Assembly: GCF_902497855.1 (NCBI RefSeq)
Contig: NZ_CABVHU010000005.1
Location: forward strand, 248,001-312,000
Length of the DNA stretch: 64,000 nt
Reading direction: 5' to 3'
Source of the DNA: Pseudomonas fluorescens
GTDB lineage: Bacteria; Pseudomonadota; Gammaproteobacteria; Pseudomonadales; Pseudomonadaceae
The translations under genes were made by a program, and so were the position numbers. Within the stretch, counting starts at the first letter, position 1. Every line of letters begins with the position of its first letter. The notes beneath the pieces are model-generated. The model saw nothing but the letters and a program-made list of their open reading frames with translations. It did not search any database and was not told the DNA's origin. Positions 10,735 to 20,648 of the stretch are shown here, in pieces.

Positions 10735-10941
10735 TCAATAGTGCGGCGGTGGCGCCTCTTCTTCGAAGGATTCGAATTGGCCGACCATCTCCTCCTGACG
10801 CTTGAGCAATGCCGCCATTTGCAATTGCAGGCGCTCAACCGCCCGCTGCTGTGCCGCCAGCACATCATTCAATGCCTGGATGGTGTCATCCTGAAACGCC
10901 ATTTGGCTCTCCAGATCGGTAACGCGTGCTTCCAGGCTCAT
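10735..10941 (-). CDS. slyX: SlyX family protein
   Basis: 68 aa, almost entirely a predicted coiled coil ([20 protein letters not shown] onward) ending in the diagnostic PPPHY. The start overlaps the stop of the upstream HIT gene by 4 nt (ATGA). SlyX is widespread in proteobacteria and its molecular role is unknown. Confidence 0.93.
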   Translation of the reverse strand: MSLEARVTDLESQMAFQDDTIQALNDVLAAQQRAVERLQLQMAALLKRQEEMVGQFESFEEEAPPPHY

Positions 10942-11372
10942 GATTCAACCCTCCGGAAAAAAGTGAAATCATCGGTCAACACCAGACGCAGCCGTTCCCG
11001 TATCGCCGCGACCTGCTCTGCACCGTAAGGCACCGCCGGGTGCTTGCCCCAGACCGGGGCTGGCCACGCCGCATCCTCACGCTTGCGCACAATCACATGC
11101 ATGTGCAGCTGACTGACGACGTTACCCAGGGCCGCAACGTTCAATTTGTCCGCATCGAACGAGTCCTTGAGCGTTTCCGCCAGCGCAGTCGTCTCCTGCC
11201 ACAGCTGGTGTTGATCTGCGACATCCAACTGAAATATCTCGCTGATATCCTCGCGGCGTGGCACCAGGATGAACCAGGGGTAGTTCGAATCGTTGGACAA
11301 CAGCAACCGGCAGAGCGGGAAATCCCCGATCGGCAGCGTGTCTTGTTGAAGTCGTGGATCTAAAGCGAACAT
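10938..11372 (-). CDS. HIT-domain nucleotide hydrolase/transferase-like protein
   Basis: 144 aa from the ATG at 11372, chosen because GGGAG precedes it. An upstream ATG at 11393 would add seven residues with a poorer site. The HIT triad region reads QLHMHVIV: the first His of HxHxH is Gln, while the presumed nucleophilic and last His are kept, a known sub-family variant. Probable nucleotide phosphoramidate or dinucleoside-type hydrolase; the substrate is not evident. Overlaps slyX by 4 nt, so they are probably one operon. Confidence 0.88.
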   Translation of the reverse strand: MFALDPRLQQDTLPIGDFPLCRLLLSNDSNYPWFILVPRREDISEIFQLDVADQHQLWQETTALAETLKDSFDADKLNVAALGNVVSQLHMHVIVRKREDAAWPAPVWGKHPAVPYGAEQVAAIRERLRLVLTDDFTFFRRVES

Positions 11373-12091
11373 CGCGCACTCCCGCCTGGTCATTCATTTT
11401 TCAGCTTAGCGCCCGTCCAGTGAGACGGCGCACCAAGCGACAGGACGGCAGCATACCCGCGATCGACGCGTGCTTCACCCCGAAACCCGTCAAAGCGAGC
11501 CTGAGCATGAACAAGCGACCCGGCTTGGGACATTTTTCATCGAGACGCACCAATACAGAACCGGATCGAATGCAAAAAACGCCGAAATGACTGATTAACA
11601 ACAAGGTGTTCGAATTTTCCAGAGGGCGGCACTGTGTGAAATCAGCACAGCGAGCAAGATTTTTTGCACCAAAACCGCACAGTGCGTCTACGCTCAGTGC
11701 GGCGGGCATCCGCCGTTTACTCACTGGAGGGGTGAACCGGTAACGTTTTTGGCGGTCACGCCGTCGGTCAAGGTGACGCAACACCATGCAAACCATGGCG
11801 TCAAGCACCTGTAAAACAGGGTTGAACCCCAGGTTTCATGAGGTTTTTATAGCGACAGGCAAGCCTTTAGAAAAAAACCCCGATGGATTGCTGATTTGTG
11901 CACGCTTGTTGCATTCATACACATATTGCCTTTAAAGCGTCCGCTGGAAGCGGCAGCCTTAAAGGCACATAAAAACAGTGGCAGGGTTGCCCGATGGAGA
12001 TTCAAACGTTTCACCAGGGACTCTTTTTACCGATACTCAAGCCCCGGAAAACGACGCTCAAGTTGTCAATCCACTTGCGTCGGGGCTGTAA

Positions 12092-12122
12092 ATTTGCGAC
12101 ATCTACCCAGCCATTTGCGACA
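12092..12122 (-). promoter_or_regulatory. Tandem ArgR-type operator upstream of oprD
   Basis: ATTTGCGACA occurs twice (12092-12101 and 12113-12122), which is TGTCGCAAAT on the minus strand. The period is exactly 21 bp. Pseudomonas ArgR binds tandem TGTCGC-N8-AA-N5 units, also 21 bp each, and OprD is known in P. aeruginosa to be induced by arginine through ArgR. The AA part is only partly kept (GG and AG). The site lies about 155-185 bp before the oprD start. Confidence 0.65.
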
Positions 12123-12170
12123 GGGTCGTAAAGAAGCTCAAAGGTGAGGTCCGCAAGTATCGCCAACATG

Positions 12171-12242
12171 GTCGGCGTGATATAAGTTTGCGCCGACACA
12201 AAAAGAAAGAGCCGCCCAGATAATAAAACAGGTGGGACGGCA
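12171..12242 (+). promoter_or_regulatory. Two hairpins in the oprD leader
   Basis: GTCGGCG (12171-12177) pairs with CGCCGAC (12191-12197). GCCG-CCCA (from 12211) pairs with TGGG-CGGC (to about 12242) with one internal mismatch. They bracket an A-rich tract and precede the AAAGGAG ribosome site. The leader structure might mediate translational control, which is documented for oprD in P. aeruginosa; no specific RNA partner is visible here. Confidence 0.4.
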
Positions 12243-12274
12243 GTACTCTTCTAAAACCAAAGGAGCAAATCACG

Positions 12275-13603
12275 ATGCGCGTGATGAAGTGGAGCATGAT
12301 CGCACTGGCAGTTGCAGCAGCAGCCGGTACTCAATTGGCAACGGCCGCACCTTTCGTAGGCGACCAGGCCGAAGCCAAAGGTTTTGTTGAAGACGCAAAA
12401 TTCGACTTGCTGCTTCGCAACTACTATTTCAACCGTAACAAGAAAGATGGCGCAGTCGACGATAAAGACTGGACCCAGGGTTTCCACGGTGTATTCAGCT
12501 CCGGTTACACCCAAGGCCCCGTAGGTTTTGGGGTTGACGCCTTCGGTTACCTGGCGATCAAACTGGACGGTACCGACGAGCACTCCGGTTCGGGCAACCT
12601 GAGCACTAACGCTGCTGGCGAAAACAATGACAGCCAGGGCAAGGCCGGTGGCGCAGTCAAGGCTCGCATTTCCAAGACCGAACTGAAATTCGGTGAAATG
12701 CAGCCAAGCACCTCTCCGGTGTTCGCTGTTGGCGGCTCCCGTATCCTTCCGCAAACTGCTACCGGTTTCCAACTGCAGAGCAGCGAAATCAAAGACCTTG
12801 ATCTCGAAGCCGGTCACTTCTACTCGGCAAGCAGCCAGGACAAAAACTCCAGCAAAGGTGGCTTGTACGCCAACTACGCAGGCGTTGAAGCCAACAATAT
12901 CGATTATTTCGGTGGTAAGTACGGCATCACTGAAAACCTTAGCGCATCGCTGTACGGCGCCCAGCTGCAAGACATCTGGGACCAGTACTACGCTAACCTG
13001 AACTACACCATCCCAATGGGTGAAGATCAGTCGATCAACCTGGACGGTAACATCTACCGCACCGACGATTCCGGTGACGCTGAAGCGGGCGACATCAGCA
13101 ACACCACGTTCTCCCTGGCAGCCGCTTACTCCTTCCTGAAAGCGCACACCCTCACCGTCGGCTTCCAGAAAGTCAACGGCGACACTCCGTTCGACTACAT
13201 CGGCGTGGGCAAGAACAACCGCGGCGGCGACTCGATCTTCCTCGCCAACTCCATCCAGTACTCCGACTTCAACGGTCCGAACGAAAAATCTGCACAAGTT
13301 CGTTATGACCTGAAAATGGCCGAGTACGGCGTTCCGGGCCTGAGCTTCATGACCCGTTACGTTAAAGGCTGGGATATCGACGGTTCCAACACTCCGACCA
13401 ACAGCGCCTACGCGGGTCTGTACGGCGAAGATGGCAAGCACCACGAAACCAACGTTGAAGCCAAATACGTAGTGCAGACTGGCCCGGCCAAAGACCTGTC
13501 CTTCCGCATTCGTCAAGCATGGCACCGCGCCAACGCCGACCAAGGCGAAGGCAGCATCGACGAGTTCCGCCTGATCGTCGACTACCCGCTGTCGATCTTG
13601 TAA
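12275..13603 (+). CDS. oprD: OprD, outer-membrane porin for basic amino acids
   Basis: 442 aa. The signal peptide MRVMKWSMIALAVAAAAGTQ ends near ATAA/PFV. Family landmarks are KGFVEDAKFDLLLRNYYFNR, GQ/GEMQPSTSPVFAVGGSRI and FRIRQAWHRANADQGEGS, with the terminal beta strand ending IVDYPLSIL. Very close to P. aeruginosa OprD (OccD1), an 18-strand barrel taking up arginine, lysine and small peptides and the entry route for carbapenems. AAAGGAG precedes the ATG. An ArgR-type site lies upstream and a strong terminator downstream. A paralogous OprD-family name cannot be wholly excluded, but the genomic position supports oprD. Confidence 0.9.
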   Translation: MRVMKWSMIALAVAAAAGTQLATAAPFVGDQAEAKGFVEDAKFDLLLRNYYFNRNKKDGAVDDKDWTQGFHGVFSSGYTQGPVGFGVDAFGYLAIKLDGTDEHSGSGNLSTNAAGENNDSQGKAGGAVKARISKTELKFGEMQPSTSPVFAVGGSRILPQTATGFQLQSSEIKDLDLEAGHFYSASSQDKNSSKGGLYANYAGVEANNIDYFGGKYGITENLSASLYGAQLQDIWDQYYANLNYTIPMGEDQSINLDGNIYRTDDSGDAEAGDISNTTFSLAAAYSFLKAHTLTVGFQKVNGDTPFDYIGVGKNNRGGDSIFLANSIQYSDFNGPNEKSAQVRYDLKMAEYGVPGLSFMTRYVKGWDIDGSNTPTNSAYAGLYGEDGKHHETNVEAKYVVQTGPAKDLSFRIRQAWHRANADQGEGSIDEFRLIVDYPLSIL

Positions 13604-13630
13604 TCGAAAGCAGTTAGTTTGCGGCAATAA

Positions 13631-13662
13631 AAAAAGGCCCATCTTCGGATGGGCCTTTTTTG
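13631..13662 (+). terminator. Terminator after oprD
   Basis: AAAAAGGCCCAT, CTTCGG loop region, then ATGGGCCTTTTTT. A 7-bp GC-rich stem with a UUCG-type loop and a T-tract, 28 bp past the oprD stop. The A-tract lets it also work against the opposing mscS transcript. Confidence 0.93.
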
Positions 13663-13741
13663 TTGCTATTACATTGTGCTTAACGAATCGGGTTGTTTTG
13701 AACACCCTGACCGAACGGCCAAACATGAACTGAATGGTTCA

Positions 13742-14584
13742 TTACGCCGGCGCGGAGTCCTGAACGACTCGAATCACCCGCTGTGGAAACGGAATATCGA
13801 TCCCCGCTGTTTTCAGACGATCGCGGGATTGTTCGTTGAACATGAACATCACACTCCAATAATCGGCAGTTTTCACCCACACACGCAGGGAAACAGTGAT
13901 CGAGCTGTCGCCCAAGGTGGAAATCACGGCTTCCGGCGCGGGTTCGGCCAATACACGCGGGTCCTTCGCCAGTTCCAGCAGTACTTCACGGGCCTTCTGC
14001 AAGTCCGCTTCGTAATCCACGCCCACATCAAACACAACCTTGCGGGTCGGCTGACGGTTAGTGTTGGTGATGATGCCGTTGGACAGATTGCCGTTCGGGA
14101 CGATGATGGTTTTGTTATCGCCGGTGCGCAGCACGGTATGGAAAATCTGGATGCTGTCGACGGTACCGGCCACACCCTGGGCTTCAATCCAGTCACCGAT
14201 GCGGAACGGACGGAACAACAGAATCAGCACGCCACCGGCGAAGTTCGCCAGGCTGCCCTGCAAGGCCAGACCGATGGCCAGACCGGCCGCACCGATGGCG
14301 GCGACGAACGAAGTGGTTTCCACGCCGATCATCGAGGCCACGCTGACGATCAGCAACACCTTGAGAATAATGTTCGCCAGGCTGCTGATGAAGCCTTGCA
14401 GCGCCAGGTCGGCGTTACGCAGCGCCAATAGCCCGCCGAGCTTTTGCGTCACTTTGTTGATCAGCCACCAGCCGATGGCCAGGGTGATGATCGCCAGCAG
14501 TACACGACTGCCATATTCCATGATCATCGGAATCCAGGCTTGGGATGCCTTGACCAGATTGTCCACTTCAGCATTCAAATCCAT
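13742..14584 (-). CDS. mscS: MscS-type small-conductance mechanosensitive channel
   Basis: 280 aa, the size of E. coli MscS. Three TM helices are seen: about 25-45, 60-82 and the pore helix TM3 (AAIGAAGLAIGLALQGSLANFAGG, about 94-117) with the Ala/Gly packing pattern. The cytoplasmic beta domain follows (RPFRIGDWIEAQGVAGTV). It opens under membrane tension to release solutes on hypo-osmotic shock. It is followed upstream by yajQ in the same orientation. Confidence 0.95.
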   Translation of the reverse strand: MDLNAEVDNLVKASQAWIPMIMEYGSRVLLAIITLAIGWWLINKVTQKLGGLLALRNADLALQGFISSLANIILKVLLIVSVASMIGVETTSFVAAIGAAGLAIGLALQGSLANFAGGVLILLFRPFRIGDWIEAQGVAGTVDSIQIFHTVLRTGDNKTIIVPNGNLSNGIITNTNRQPTRKVVFDVGVDYEADLQKAREVLLELAKDPRVLAEPAPEAVISTLGDSSITVSLRVWVKTADYWSVMFMFNEQSRDRLKTAGIDIPFPQRVIRVVQDSAPA

Positions 14585-14715
14585 CTTCTTTCTCCTGATT
14601 CCCGGCTACCCGGCACGCGAAAAATGAGCGGCAGAAAAGACGTGCCTTTATAGGCTTACCGTTTCTGCCATCGGGCCTCGGACGCCGAAAACGCCGAGAG
14701 GTTCCCGCTTGAAGG

Positions 14716-15201
14716 TCAGTCGCGAAAGTTGTTGAACTGCAGCGGCATGTCGAAGGTCTTGGCGCGCAGGGCGGCGATGGCTTCCTGCAGGTCGTCACGC
14801 TTCTTGCCGGTGATGCGCACCTGCTCGCCCTGAATCGCGGCCTGGACCTTGAGCTTGGCGTCCTTGACGTGAGCGACAATCTTCTTCGCCAGCTCTTTGT
14901 CGATGCCTTCCTTGAGGACCGCTTCCTGTTTCATCAGCTTGCCGGAGGCATAGGCATCCTTGACTTCAAGGCACTGCACGTCGATTTTGCGCTTGACCAG
15001 GGCCAGCTTGAGGATCTCAATCATGGCTTCAAGCTGGAAATCGGCCTCGGCGGTCAGGTTGACGGTCAGGTCCTTTTCCTTGAACTCGAAGCTGCCTTTG
15101 CCTTTCAGGTCATAACGACGATCGAGTTCCTTGACGGCGTTCTCGACCGCGTTGGTGACTTCGTGTTTGTCCAGTTCGGATACCACGTCGAACGACGGCA
15201 T
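14716..15201 (-). CDS. yajQ: YajQ-family nucleotide-binding protein
   Basis: 161 aa: [31 protein letters not shown] at the N-terminus (read in two parts) and the Lys-rich [20 protein letters not shown]. It has two RNP-like domains. Members bind GTP/ATP or tRNA, and in Xanthomonas and Pseudomonas they bind cyclic di-GMP and influence virulence genes. It lies 131 bp upstream of mscS on the same strand. Confidence 0.95.
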   Translation of the reverse strand: MPSFDVVSELDKHEVTNAVENAVKELDRRYDLKGKGSFEFKEKDLTVNLTAEADFQLEAMIEILKLALVKRKIDVQCLEVKDAYASGKLMKQEAVLKEGIDKELAKKIVAHVKDAKLKVQAAIQGEQVRITGKKRDDLQEAIAALRAKTFDMPLQFNNFRD

Positions 15202-15231
15202 GTAATCTCTCCAATAAAAGGGCGCGCTTGA

Positions 15232-16260
<1,029 letters not shown>

Positions 16261-16296
16261 GCAGCGGCTACGCTGGCCACTTGTTCCTAATCAGCG

Positions 16297-18342
16297 ATGA
16301 ACCTGATGCCATTGCGCCAGCGCCTCGAAAACCTTCCAGTCGGCCAGAAACTGCTGGCCGCCTTGCTGGTGCTGTTGACCACCGTCCTGCTGGTCGCCAA
16401 CCTGACGTTTATCAGCGCCGCGTACTACATTTCCCAGGAAAGCATGGCCCCCCAGGCCTTGCAGACCATCGGCCGGCTGGTGTCCAACCCGAGCCTGGTG
16501 TCCGACGCCCTGAAGTCGCCGCAAAGCGCCGAACGCTTGCTCAACGAACTCAACAGCTATTCCCCCCTGCGCGCAGCGGCTCTTTATGACGGCAAGGGCG
16601 AACGACTGGCGCAGCTGCAGCACGGCGAAAAGCTGAAGCTGCCGGAGCGCTACCGGCACATCGAATCCTGGCAGGTTACCGAGTTTCGCAGCAATCAAGT
16701 GATCACCCTGCCCCGCCCGGGCACTGCCCCCGGGCACCTGCTGCTGGTGGCCAGCAGCGAATTGCCGATGGCGTTCTACACCGGCACCCTGACCGCCAGC
16801 CTCGGGATTCTGATCTTCAGTGTGCTGTTGTGGCTGGTGATCGCCCGGCAGATCAAACGGCTGATCACCCGGCCGATCCATCAGCTTGAAGAGTTGTCCC
16901 GGCAAGTGACCCGGGAGGAGAACTACGCCCTGCGCGCCTCCCGCGGCAACCATGATGAAATCGGCAGTCTTGCCGAGGCGTTCAATACCATGCTCTCGCG
17001 CATCGAGGCCCGGGAACAGCAACTCAAGCGCGCCCGGGACGATTCCCAGGCCGCTTATGACCAAGCCCAGGGCCTGGCCGAAGAAACCCGTCATACCAAT
17101 CGCAAGCTGGAACTGGAAGTCCAGGTGCGCAGCAAGATCGAAAAAAAGCTCACCGGGTTCCAGAACTACCTCAACAGCATTATCGACTCCATGCCCTCGG
17201 CGCTGATTGCGCTCGATGAACAACTCTATGTCACCCAGTGGAATCAGGAGGCCAGCGCCCTGTCCGGCACGCGCCTGGACGAGGCCTTGAACCAACCGAT
17301 CTTCCTCGCCTTCGAACCGCTCAAGCAGTTTCTGCCGCAGCTCAAGCAAACCGTCGAACAGCATACGGTGGCCAAGATCGAGCGCGTGACCTGGTTCAAG
17401 GACGAAGAACCCAGGCACTACGCCCTGACGTTCTATCCGCTGATGGGTGGCGCCGGGCGTGGCGTGGTGATCCGGATCGACGACATCACCCAGCGCCTGT
17501 CCCTGGAAGAAATGATGGTGCAGTCGGAAAAAATGCTGTCGGTAGGCGGTCTCGCCGCCGGCATGGCCCATGAGATCAACAACCCATTGGGGGCGATCCT
17601 GCACAACGTGCAAAACATTCGCCGACGCCTGTCCCCCGACCTGCCAAAAAACCTTGAACAGGCCGAGCAAATCGGTGTTCAGCTGGAAACGGTCAACCAG
17701 TACCTGCAAGTGCGGGAAGTGCCGCAGTTGCTCGATGGCATTCAACAGGCGGGGGCCCGGGCGGCGAAGATCGTCACCCACATGCTCAGTTTCAGCCGCC
17801 GCAGCACCCGGCAGATGGCGCCGTGCGATCTGCCGGCGTTGATCGATCAAGCGGTGGAGATTGCCGGAAACGACTTCGACCTGGCGATCGGTTTCGATTT
17901 CAAGGGCCAGGCGATCATTCGCCAGTTCGATCCGCAACTCGGCCCGGTCCCCGGCACCGCCAACGAACTGGAGCAAGTGCTGCTCAACCTGTTGAAAAAC
18001 GCCGCCCAAGCGATTCACCAACGCGAAGACGACCGCGAACCGGGGCGGATCATCTTGCGCACCCGGCTGAATCCTCCCTGGGCGGAAATCCAGGTCGAAG
18101 ACAACGGCATCGGCATGAGCGAGAGCGTGCGCAAGCGTACCTTCGAGCCGTTCTTTACCACCAAGGAAATCGGCCAGGGCACCGGTCTTGGCCTGTCGGT
18201 TTCATATTTCATCATCACCAACAACCACAAGGGCCAGATGGAAGTGCAATCGACCCTCGGGCAAGGCACCTGCTTTACCTTGCGCCTCCCGTTGGCGGGC
18301 ACCCCGCTCGTCTCTCAAGAACTCAATCAGCTATCGAGGTAA
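16297..18342 (+). CDS. Membrane sensor histidine kinase (HAMP-PAS-HisKA-HATPase)
   Basis: 681 aa. TM1 is at about 18-42 and a periplasmic sensor follows to about 160. TM2 (ASLGILIFSVLLWLVIA) leads to HAMP (RPIHQLEELSRQVTREENY), a coiled coil, and PAS (about 290-400, YLNSIIDSMPSALIALDE). The phosphoacceptor is in GGLAAGMAHEINNPLGAIL (His425), then N box NLLKNAAQAI, G1 DNGIGM and G2 GTGLGLSVSY. No receiver domain and no adjacent response regulator. It sits where PAO1 has the swarming-related kinase PA4398, from memory. Stimulus unknown. Confidence 0.9.
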   Translation: MNLMPLRQRLENLPVGQKLLAALLVLLTTVLLVANLTFISAAYYISQESMAPQALQTIGRLVSNPSLVSDALKSPQSAERLLNELNSYSPLRAAALYDGKGERLAQLQHGEKLKLPERYRHIESWQVTEFRSNQVITLPRPGTAPGHLLLVASSELPMAFYTGTLTASLGILIFSVLLWLVIARQIKRLITRPIHQLEELSRQVTREENYALRASRGNHDEIGSLAEAFNTMLSRIEAREQQLKRARDDSQAAYDQAQGLAEETRHTNRKLELEVQVRSKIEKKLTGFQNYLNSIIDSMPSALIALDEQLYVTQWNQEASALSGTRLDEALNQPIFLAFEPLKQFLPQLKQTVEQHTVAKIERVTWFKDEEPRHYALTFYPLMGGAGRGVVIRIDDITQRLSLEEMMVQSEKMLSVGGLAAGMAHEINNPLGAILHNVQNIRRRLSPDLPKNLEQAEQIGVQLETVNQYLQVREVPQLLDGIQQAGARAAKIVTHMLSFSRRSTRQMAPCDLPALIDQAVEIAGNDFDLAIGFDFKGQAIIRQFDPQLGPVPGTANELEQVLLNLLKNAAQAIHQREDDREPGRIILRTRLNPPWAEIQVEDNGIGMSESVRKRTFEPFFTTKEIGQGTGLGLSVSYFIITNNHKGQMEVQSTLGQGTCFTLRLPLAGTPLVSQELNQLSR

Positions 18343-18344
18343 CC

Positions 18345-18926
18345 ATGGGCTTTCGCTTGTCGAAGATTTACACCCGCACCGGCGACAAAGGCGAAACCGG
18401 GCTGGGCGACGGTCGCCGCGTCCCCAAGGACCATCCGCGGATCGAAGCCATTGGCGAGGTCGACACGCTGAACAGTCAGGTGGGTGTGCTGTTGGCCGGG
18501 TTGGCGTCGGAGTGTGCTGTTCATCCGGGCTTGAACGAGGTGATTGCCGTGTTGGCGCCTTGTCAGCATCGCTTGTTCGACCTGGGTGGCGAACTGGCGA
18601 TGCCGGTGTATCAGGCATTGGACCTGGCAGAGATCGAGCGGCTGGAAACGGCGATCGACCTGTGGAACGAAGAGCTCGGGCCGCTGGAGAACTTCATCTT
18701 GCCAGGTGGCTCGGCGTTGATCGCCCAGGCCCATGTCTGCCGCAGCCTGGCCCGCAGTGCCGAGCGGCGGTGTCAGCAGTTGAATGCGCTTGAGCCGTTG
18801 GCTGGCTTCGGGCTGGCCTATATCAATCGGTTGTCGGATTTGTTGTTTGTGGTGGCGAGGTTGATTGCCAAGCGGCAGGGGGTGGCGGAGATTTTGTGGG
18901 AGCCGGCGGTTAAGCCTGGGGTTTAG
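18345..18926 (+). CDS. PduO-type ATP:cob(I)alamin adenosyltransferase
   Basis: 193 aa from the ATG at 18345, with GAGG upstream and only 2 nt after the kinase stop. Family motifs are KIYTRTGDKGETGLGDGRRV (ATP-binding N-terminus), IEAIGEVDTLNSQVG and the C-terminal RSAERRCQQ, followed by YINRLSDLLFVVAR. It forms adenosylcobalamin from cob(I)alamin and ATP. Translational coupling to the sensor kinase is likely from spacing; a shared function is not established. Confidence 0.93.
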   Translation: MGFRLSKIYTRTGDKGETGLGDGRRVPKDHPRIEAIGEVDTLNSQVGVLLAGLASECAVHPGLNEVIAVLAPCQHRLFDLGGELAMPVYQALDLAEIERLETAIDLWNEELGPLENFILPGGSALIAQAHVCRSLARSAERRCQQLNALEPLAGFGLAYINRLSDLLFVVARLIAKRQGVAEILWEPAVKPGV

Positions 18927-18945
18927 GCGGCGTTTTTGTGGACGC

Positions 18946-19020
18946 CTTCGCCAGCAAGCCGGCTCCTACAGGGAATTTCGCGTACGACTCCGACCCTGTA
19001 GGAGCTGGCTTGCCAGCGAA
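18946..19020. repeat. REPIN, inside-out pair between convergent genes
   Basis: CTTCGCCAGCAAGCCGGC with CTCCTACAG comes first (18946-18971), then CTGTAGGAGCTGGCTTGCC with AGCGAA (to 19020). The two copies point away from each other, opposite to most pairs in the window. Lies between the adenosyltransferase and the Nudix gene. Confidence 0.88.
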
Positions 19021-19044
19021 GAGGCCGGTAGCCTCACCGCCGAA

Positions 19045-19989
19045 TCAAGCCCCAGGCCAGAACGCCCGAATCCCCGCCACACCCTGCGCCCCGGCTTCCC
19101 AAGCCTTCTGCTGCTCTGCCGGGCCAACGCCACCCAGCAAGAACACCGGCTTGCTGAAACCTTCGATCAACGCCGAAGCCTGTTCCCAACCCAACGGCTG
19201 AGCATCAGGATGGGTCATGGTCGGCTGCACCGGCGACAGGGTCACAAAATCCACCCCCATCTGTTCGGCCAGCGCCAGTTCTTCAGCGTCATGGCAGGAC
19301 GCCGCCAACCAGCGCGACGCCGGCAGCGGGCGCCCCGCCTCTGCGTACTTGCGCAGTTGCTTTGAGGTGATGTGCCAGCCGGCAGACGGGAAATCGCCCA
19401 GCCATTCGAACGGGCCCTTGATCATCAGCTGCGCCTTGCCGGCACACAGCCCCGCGGCGTCCACCGCGAGGTCGCGGTACTTCGGATCGTAACCGTTGGG
19501 CGCCCGCAGCTGGATCAGTTTGATGCCACCGGCAATGGCTTTCTGAATACCGCGCAGCAAGGCCGGGGTATCCAGTTCTTCAGGGGTGATCAGGTACTGT
19601 GCCGGGAGTCGTGCTGCCGCAACGATCGGCTGGTTGGCCGCCGGGAACTCGTAGTTCAGCAAGTCACGGTGTGCTACCCACTCCAAAGGCTGGCCCTCGG
19701 CGCCGTGAGGTTCGCCGGAAAAATCCGAGACTTCCCAGACATCCAGCAGCACCTGCTTGTCGGGGTAATCGTGCCGGACCTTGATCAATGGTCTTGCTGC
19801 GCCGACCACGATGCCCAACTCTTCATGGAGCTCGCGGGCCAGGGCCGTTTCGACAGATTCGTCGTCCTCGACCTTGCCACCCGGGAACTCCCACAGTCCA
19901 CCCTGGTGCTGGGTGTCGGCCCGGCGGGCAATGAGGATCTTGCCGCTGCGATCGCGGATGACGGCGGCGGCTACATGGACTCGTTTCAC
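19045..19989 (-). CDS. Nudix hydrolase fused to a ThiE-like TIM-barrel domain
   Basis: 314 aa from the GTG at 19989, which has GGAGGAGG upstream and overlaps the GST stop (GTGA). Residues 1-130 are a MutT-type Nudix domain with the full box GGKVEDDESVETALARELHEE followed by LGI. Residues about 140-314 are thiamine-phosphate-synthase-like (IKLIQLRAPN, WHITSKQL, FVTLSPVQPTMTHP, VFLLGGVG). This two-domain MutT/ThiE form is known in gammaproteobacteria. The Nudix half probably cleanses oxidised nucleotides; the barrel's reaction is unproven. Confidence 0.9.
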   Translation of the reverse strand: MKRVHVAAAVIRDRSGKILIARRADTQHQGGLWEFPGGKVEDDESVETALARELHEELGIVVGAARPLIKVRHDYPDKQVLLDVWEVSDFSGEPHGAEGQPLEWVAHRDLLNYEFPAANQPIVAAARLPAQYLITPEELDTPALLRGIQKAIAGGIKLIQLRAPNGYDPKYRDLAVDAAGLCAGKAQLMIKGPFEWLGDFPSAGWHITSKQLRKYAEAGRPLPASRWLAASCHDAEELALAEQMGVDFVTLSPVQPTMTHPDAQPLGWEQASALIEGFSKPVFLLGGVGPAEQQKAWEAGAQGVAGIRAFWPGA

Positions 19990-20618
19990 TGTCCGACCTC
20001 CTCCAGACCTGCCTTCTGCCAGGCCTTGAAGGCTGGCCATTGGTAGATCGTGTTGATATAGGTTTCGTCCACCGGGGACAGCTTCACCCGATAGGTACGC
20101 AGGCGCACGGCGATCGGCGCGAAGAAAGCATCGGCCAGGGTCGCGCCGCCAAACAGGAAAGGACCGACCTCGGATGCGGCGGCGCGGCACTCGGCCCACA
20201 ACGCCAGCATGCGTTCGATGTCTGCCTGGACGTCAGCCGGCATGGGTGACAGCGGGGCGTCGTGGCTCAGGTCGAACGGCATGTTATTGCGCATGGCGAA
20301 GAACCCGGAATGCATCTGCGCACACGCCGAACGCGCCTGGGCACGGGCGGCGGTGTCTTTGGGCCACAGCCCGGCTTCGGGAAACTGTTCGGCCAGGTAT
20401 TCGGCAATCGCCAGGGAATCGGCGATGGTGCCGTGTTCGGTCTTCAGCAGCGGGACCTTCGCGGTGGGCGAATGCTTGAGCAGCCGTTCACGGGTGTCTG
20501 GCTGGTTGAGCTTGATCAGTTCTTCGGTGTAGGGGGCGCCGGCCAGGTCGAGGGCCAGGGCGCCGCGCAGGGACCAGGAGGAATGCAGTTTGTCGCCGAT
20601 GATCAGGTGATAACTCAT
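19986..20618 (-). CDS. Glutathione S-transferase family protein
   Basis: 210 aa from the ATG at 20618 (MSYHLIIGDKLHSSWSLRGA), chosen over a TTG two codons upstream because GAGG spacing fits. The thioredoxin-like domain has TAKVPLLKTEHGTIADSLAIAEYLAE; an all-helical C-terminal domain follows. Ser-Ser-Trp at the active-site position suggests a Ser-type GST. Overlaps the Nudix gene by 4 nt, so they are co-translated. Confidence 0.92.
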   Translation of the reverse strand: MSYHLIIGDKLHSSWSLRGALALDLAGAPYTEELIKLNQPDTRERLLKHSPTAKVPLLKTEHGTIADSLAIAEYLAEQFPEAGLWPKDTAARAQARSACAQMHSGFFAMRNNMPFDLSHDAPLSPMPADVQADIERMLALWAECRAAASEVGPFLFGGATLADAFFAPIAVRLRTYRVKLSPVDETYINTIYQWPAFKAWQKAGLEEVGQ

Positions 20619-20648
20619 GTTCAAGCGTCCTCAAGCAGGAAAAATTCC

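Larger units (their letters stand above)
11373..12274. other. Long intergenic region upstream of oprD
   Basis: About 900 bp. The longest reading frame (11401-11808, minus) is rich in Arg/Leu/Cys with no recognisable domain and no good ribosome site, and I do not call it. The part nearest oprD carries a tandem 21-bp-spaced operator, two leader hairpins and an A-rich tract (AAAAAGAA at 12200-12207) that fits the loose Hfq/Crc motif. The distal 600 bp show nothing I can name. Confidence 0.5.

Noticed and set aside
11401..11808. 135-aa minus-strand frame upstream of oprD
   Set aside because: Composition atypical for a real gene, no domain and no clear Shine-Dalgarno.
12251..13726. 491-aa open frame opposite oprD
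   Set aside because: Antisense shadow that also crosses the oprD terminator.
16291..18021. 576-aa frame opposite the sensor kinase
   Set aside because: Shadow of a clear HAMP-PAS-HisKA kinase.
18946..19020. Possible CRISPR-like spaced repeats
   Set aside because: Only two inverted copies, not direct repeats with unique spacers; matches REPINs elsewhere in the window.
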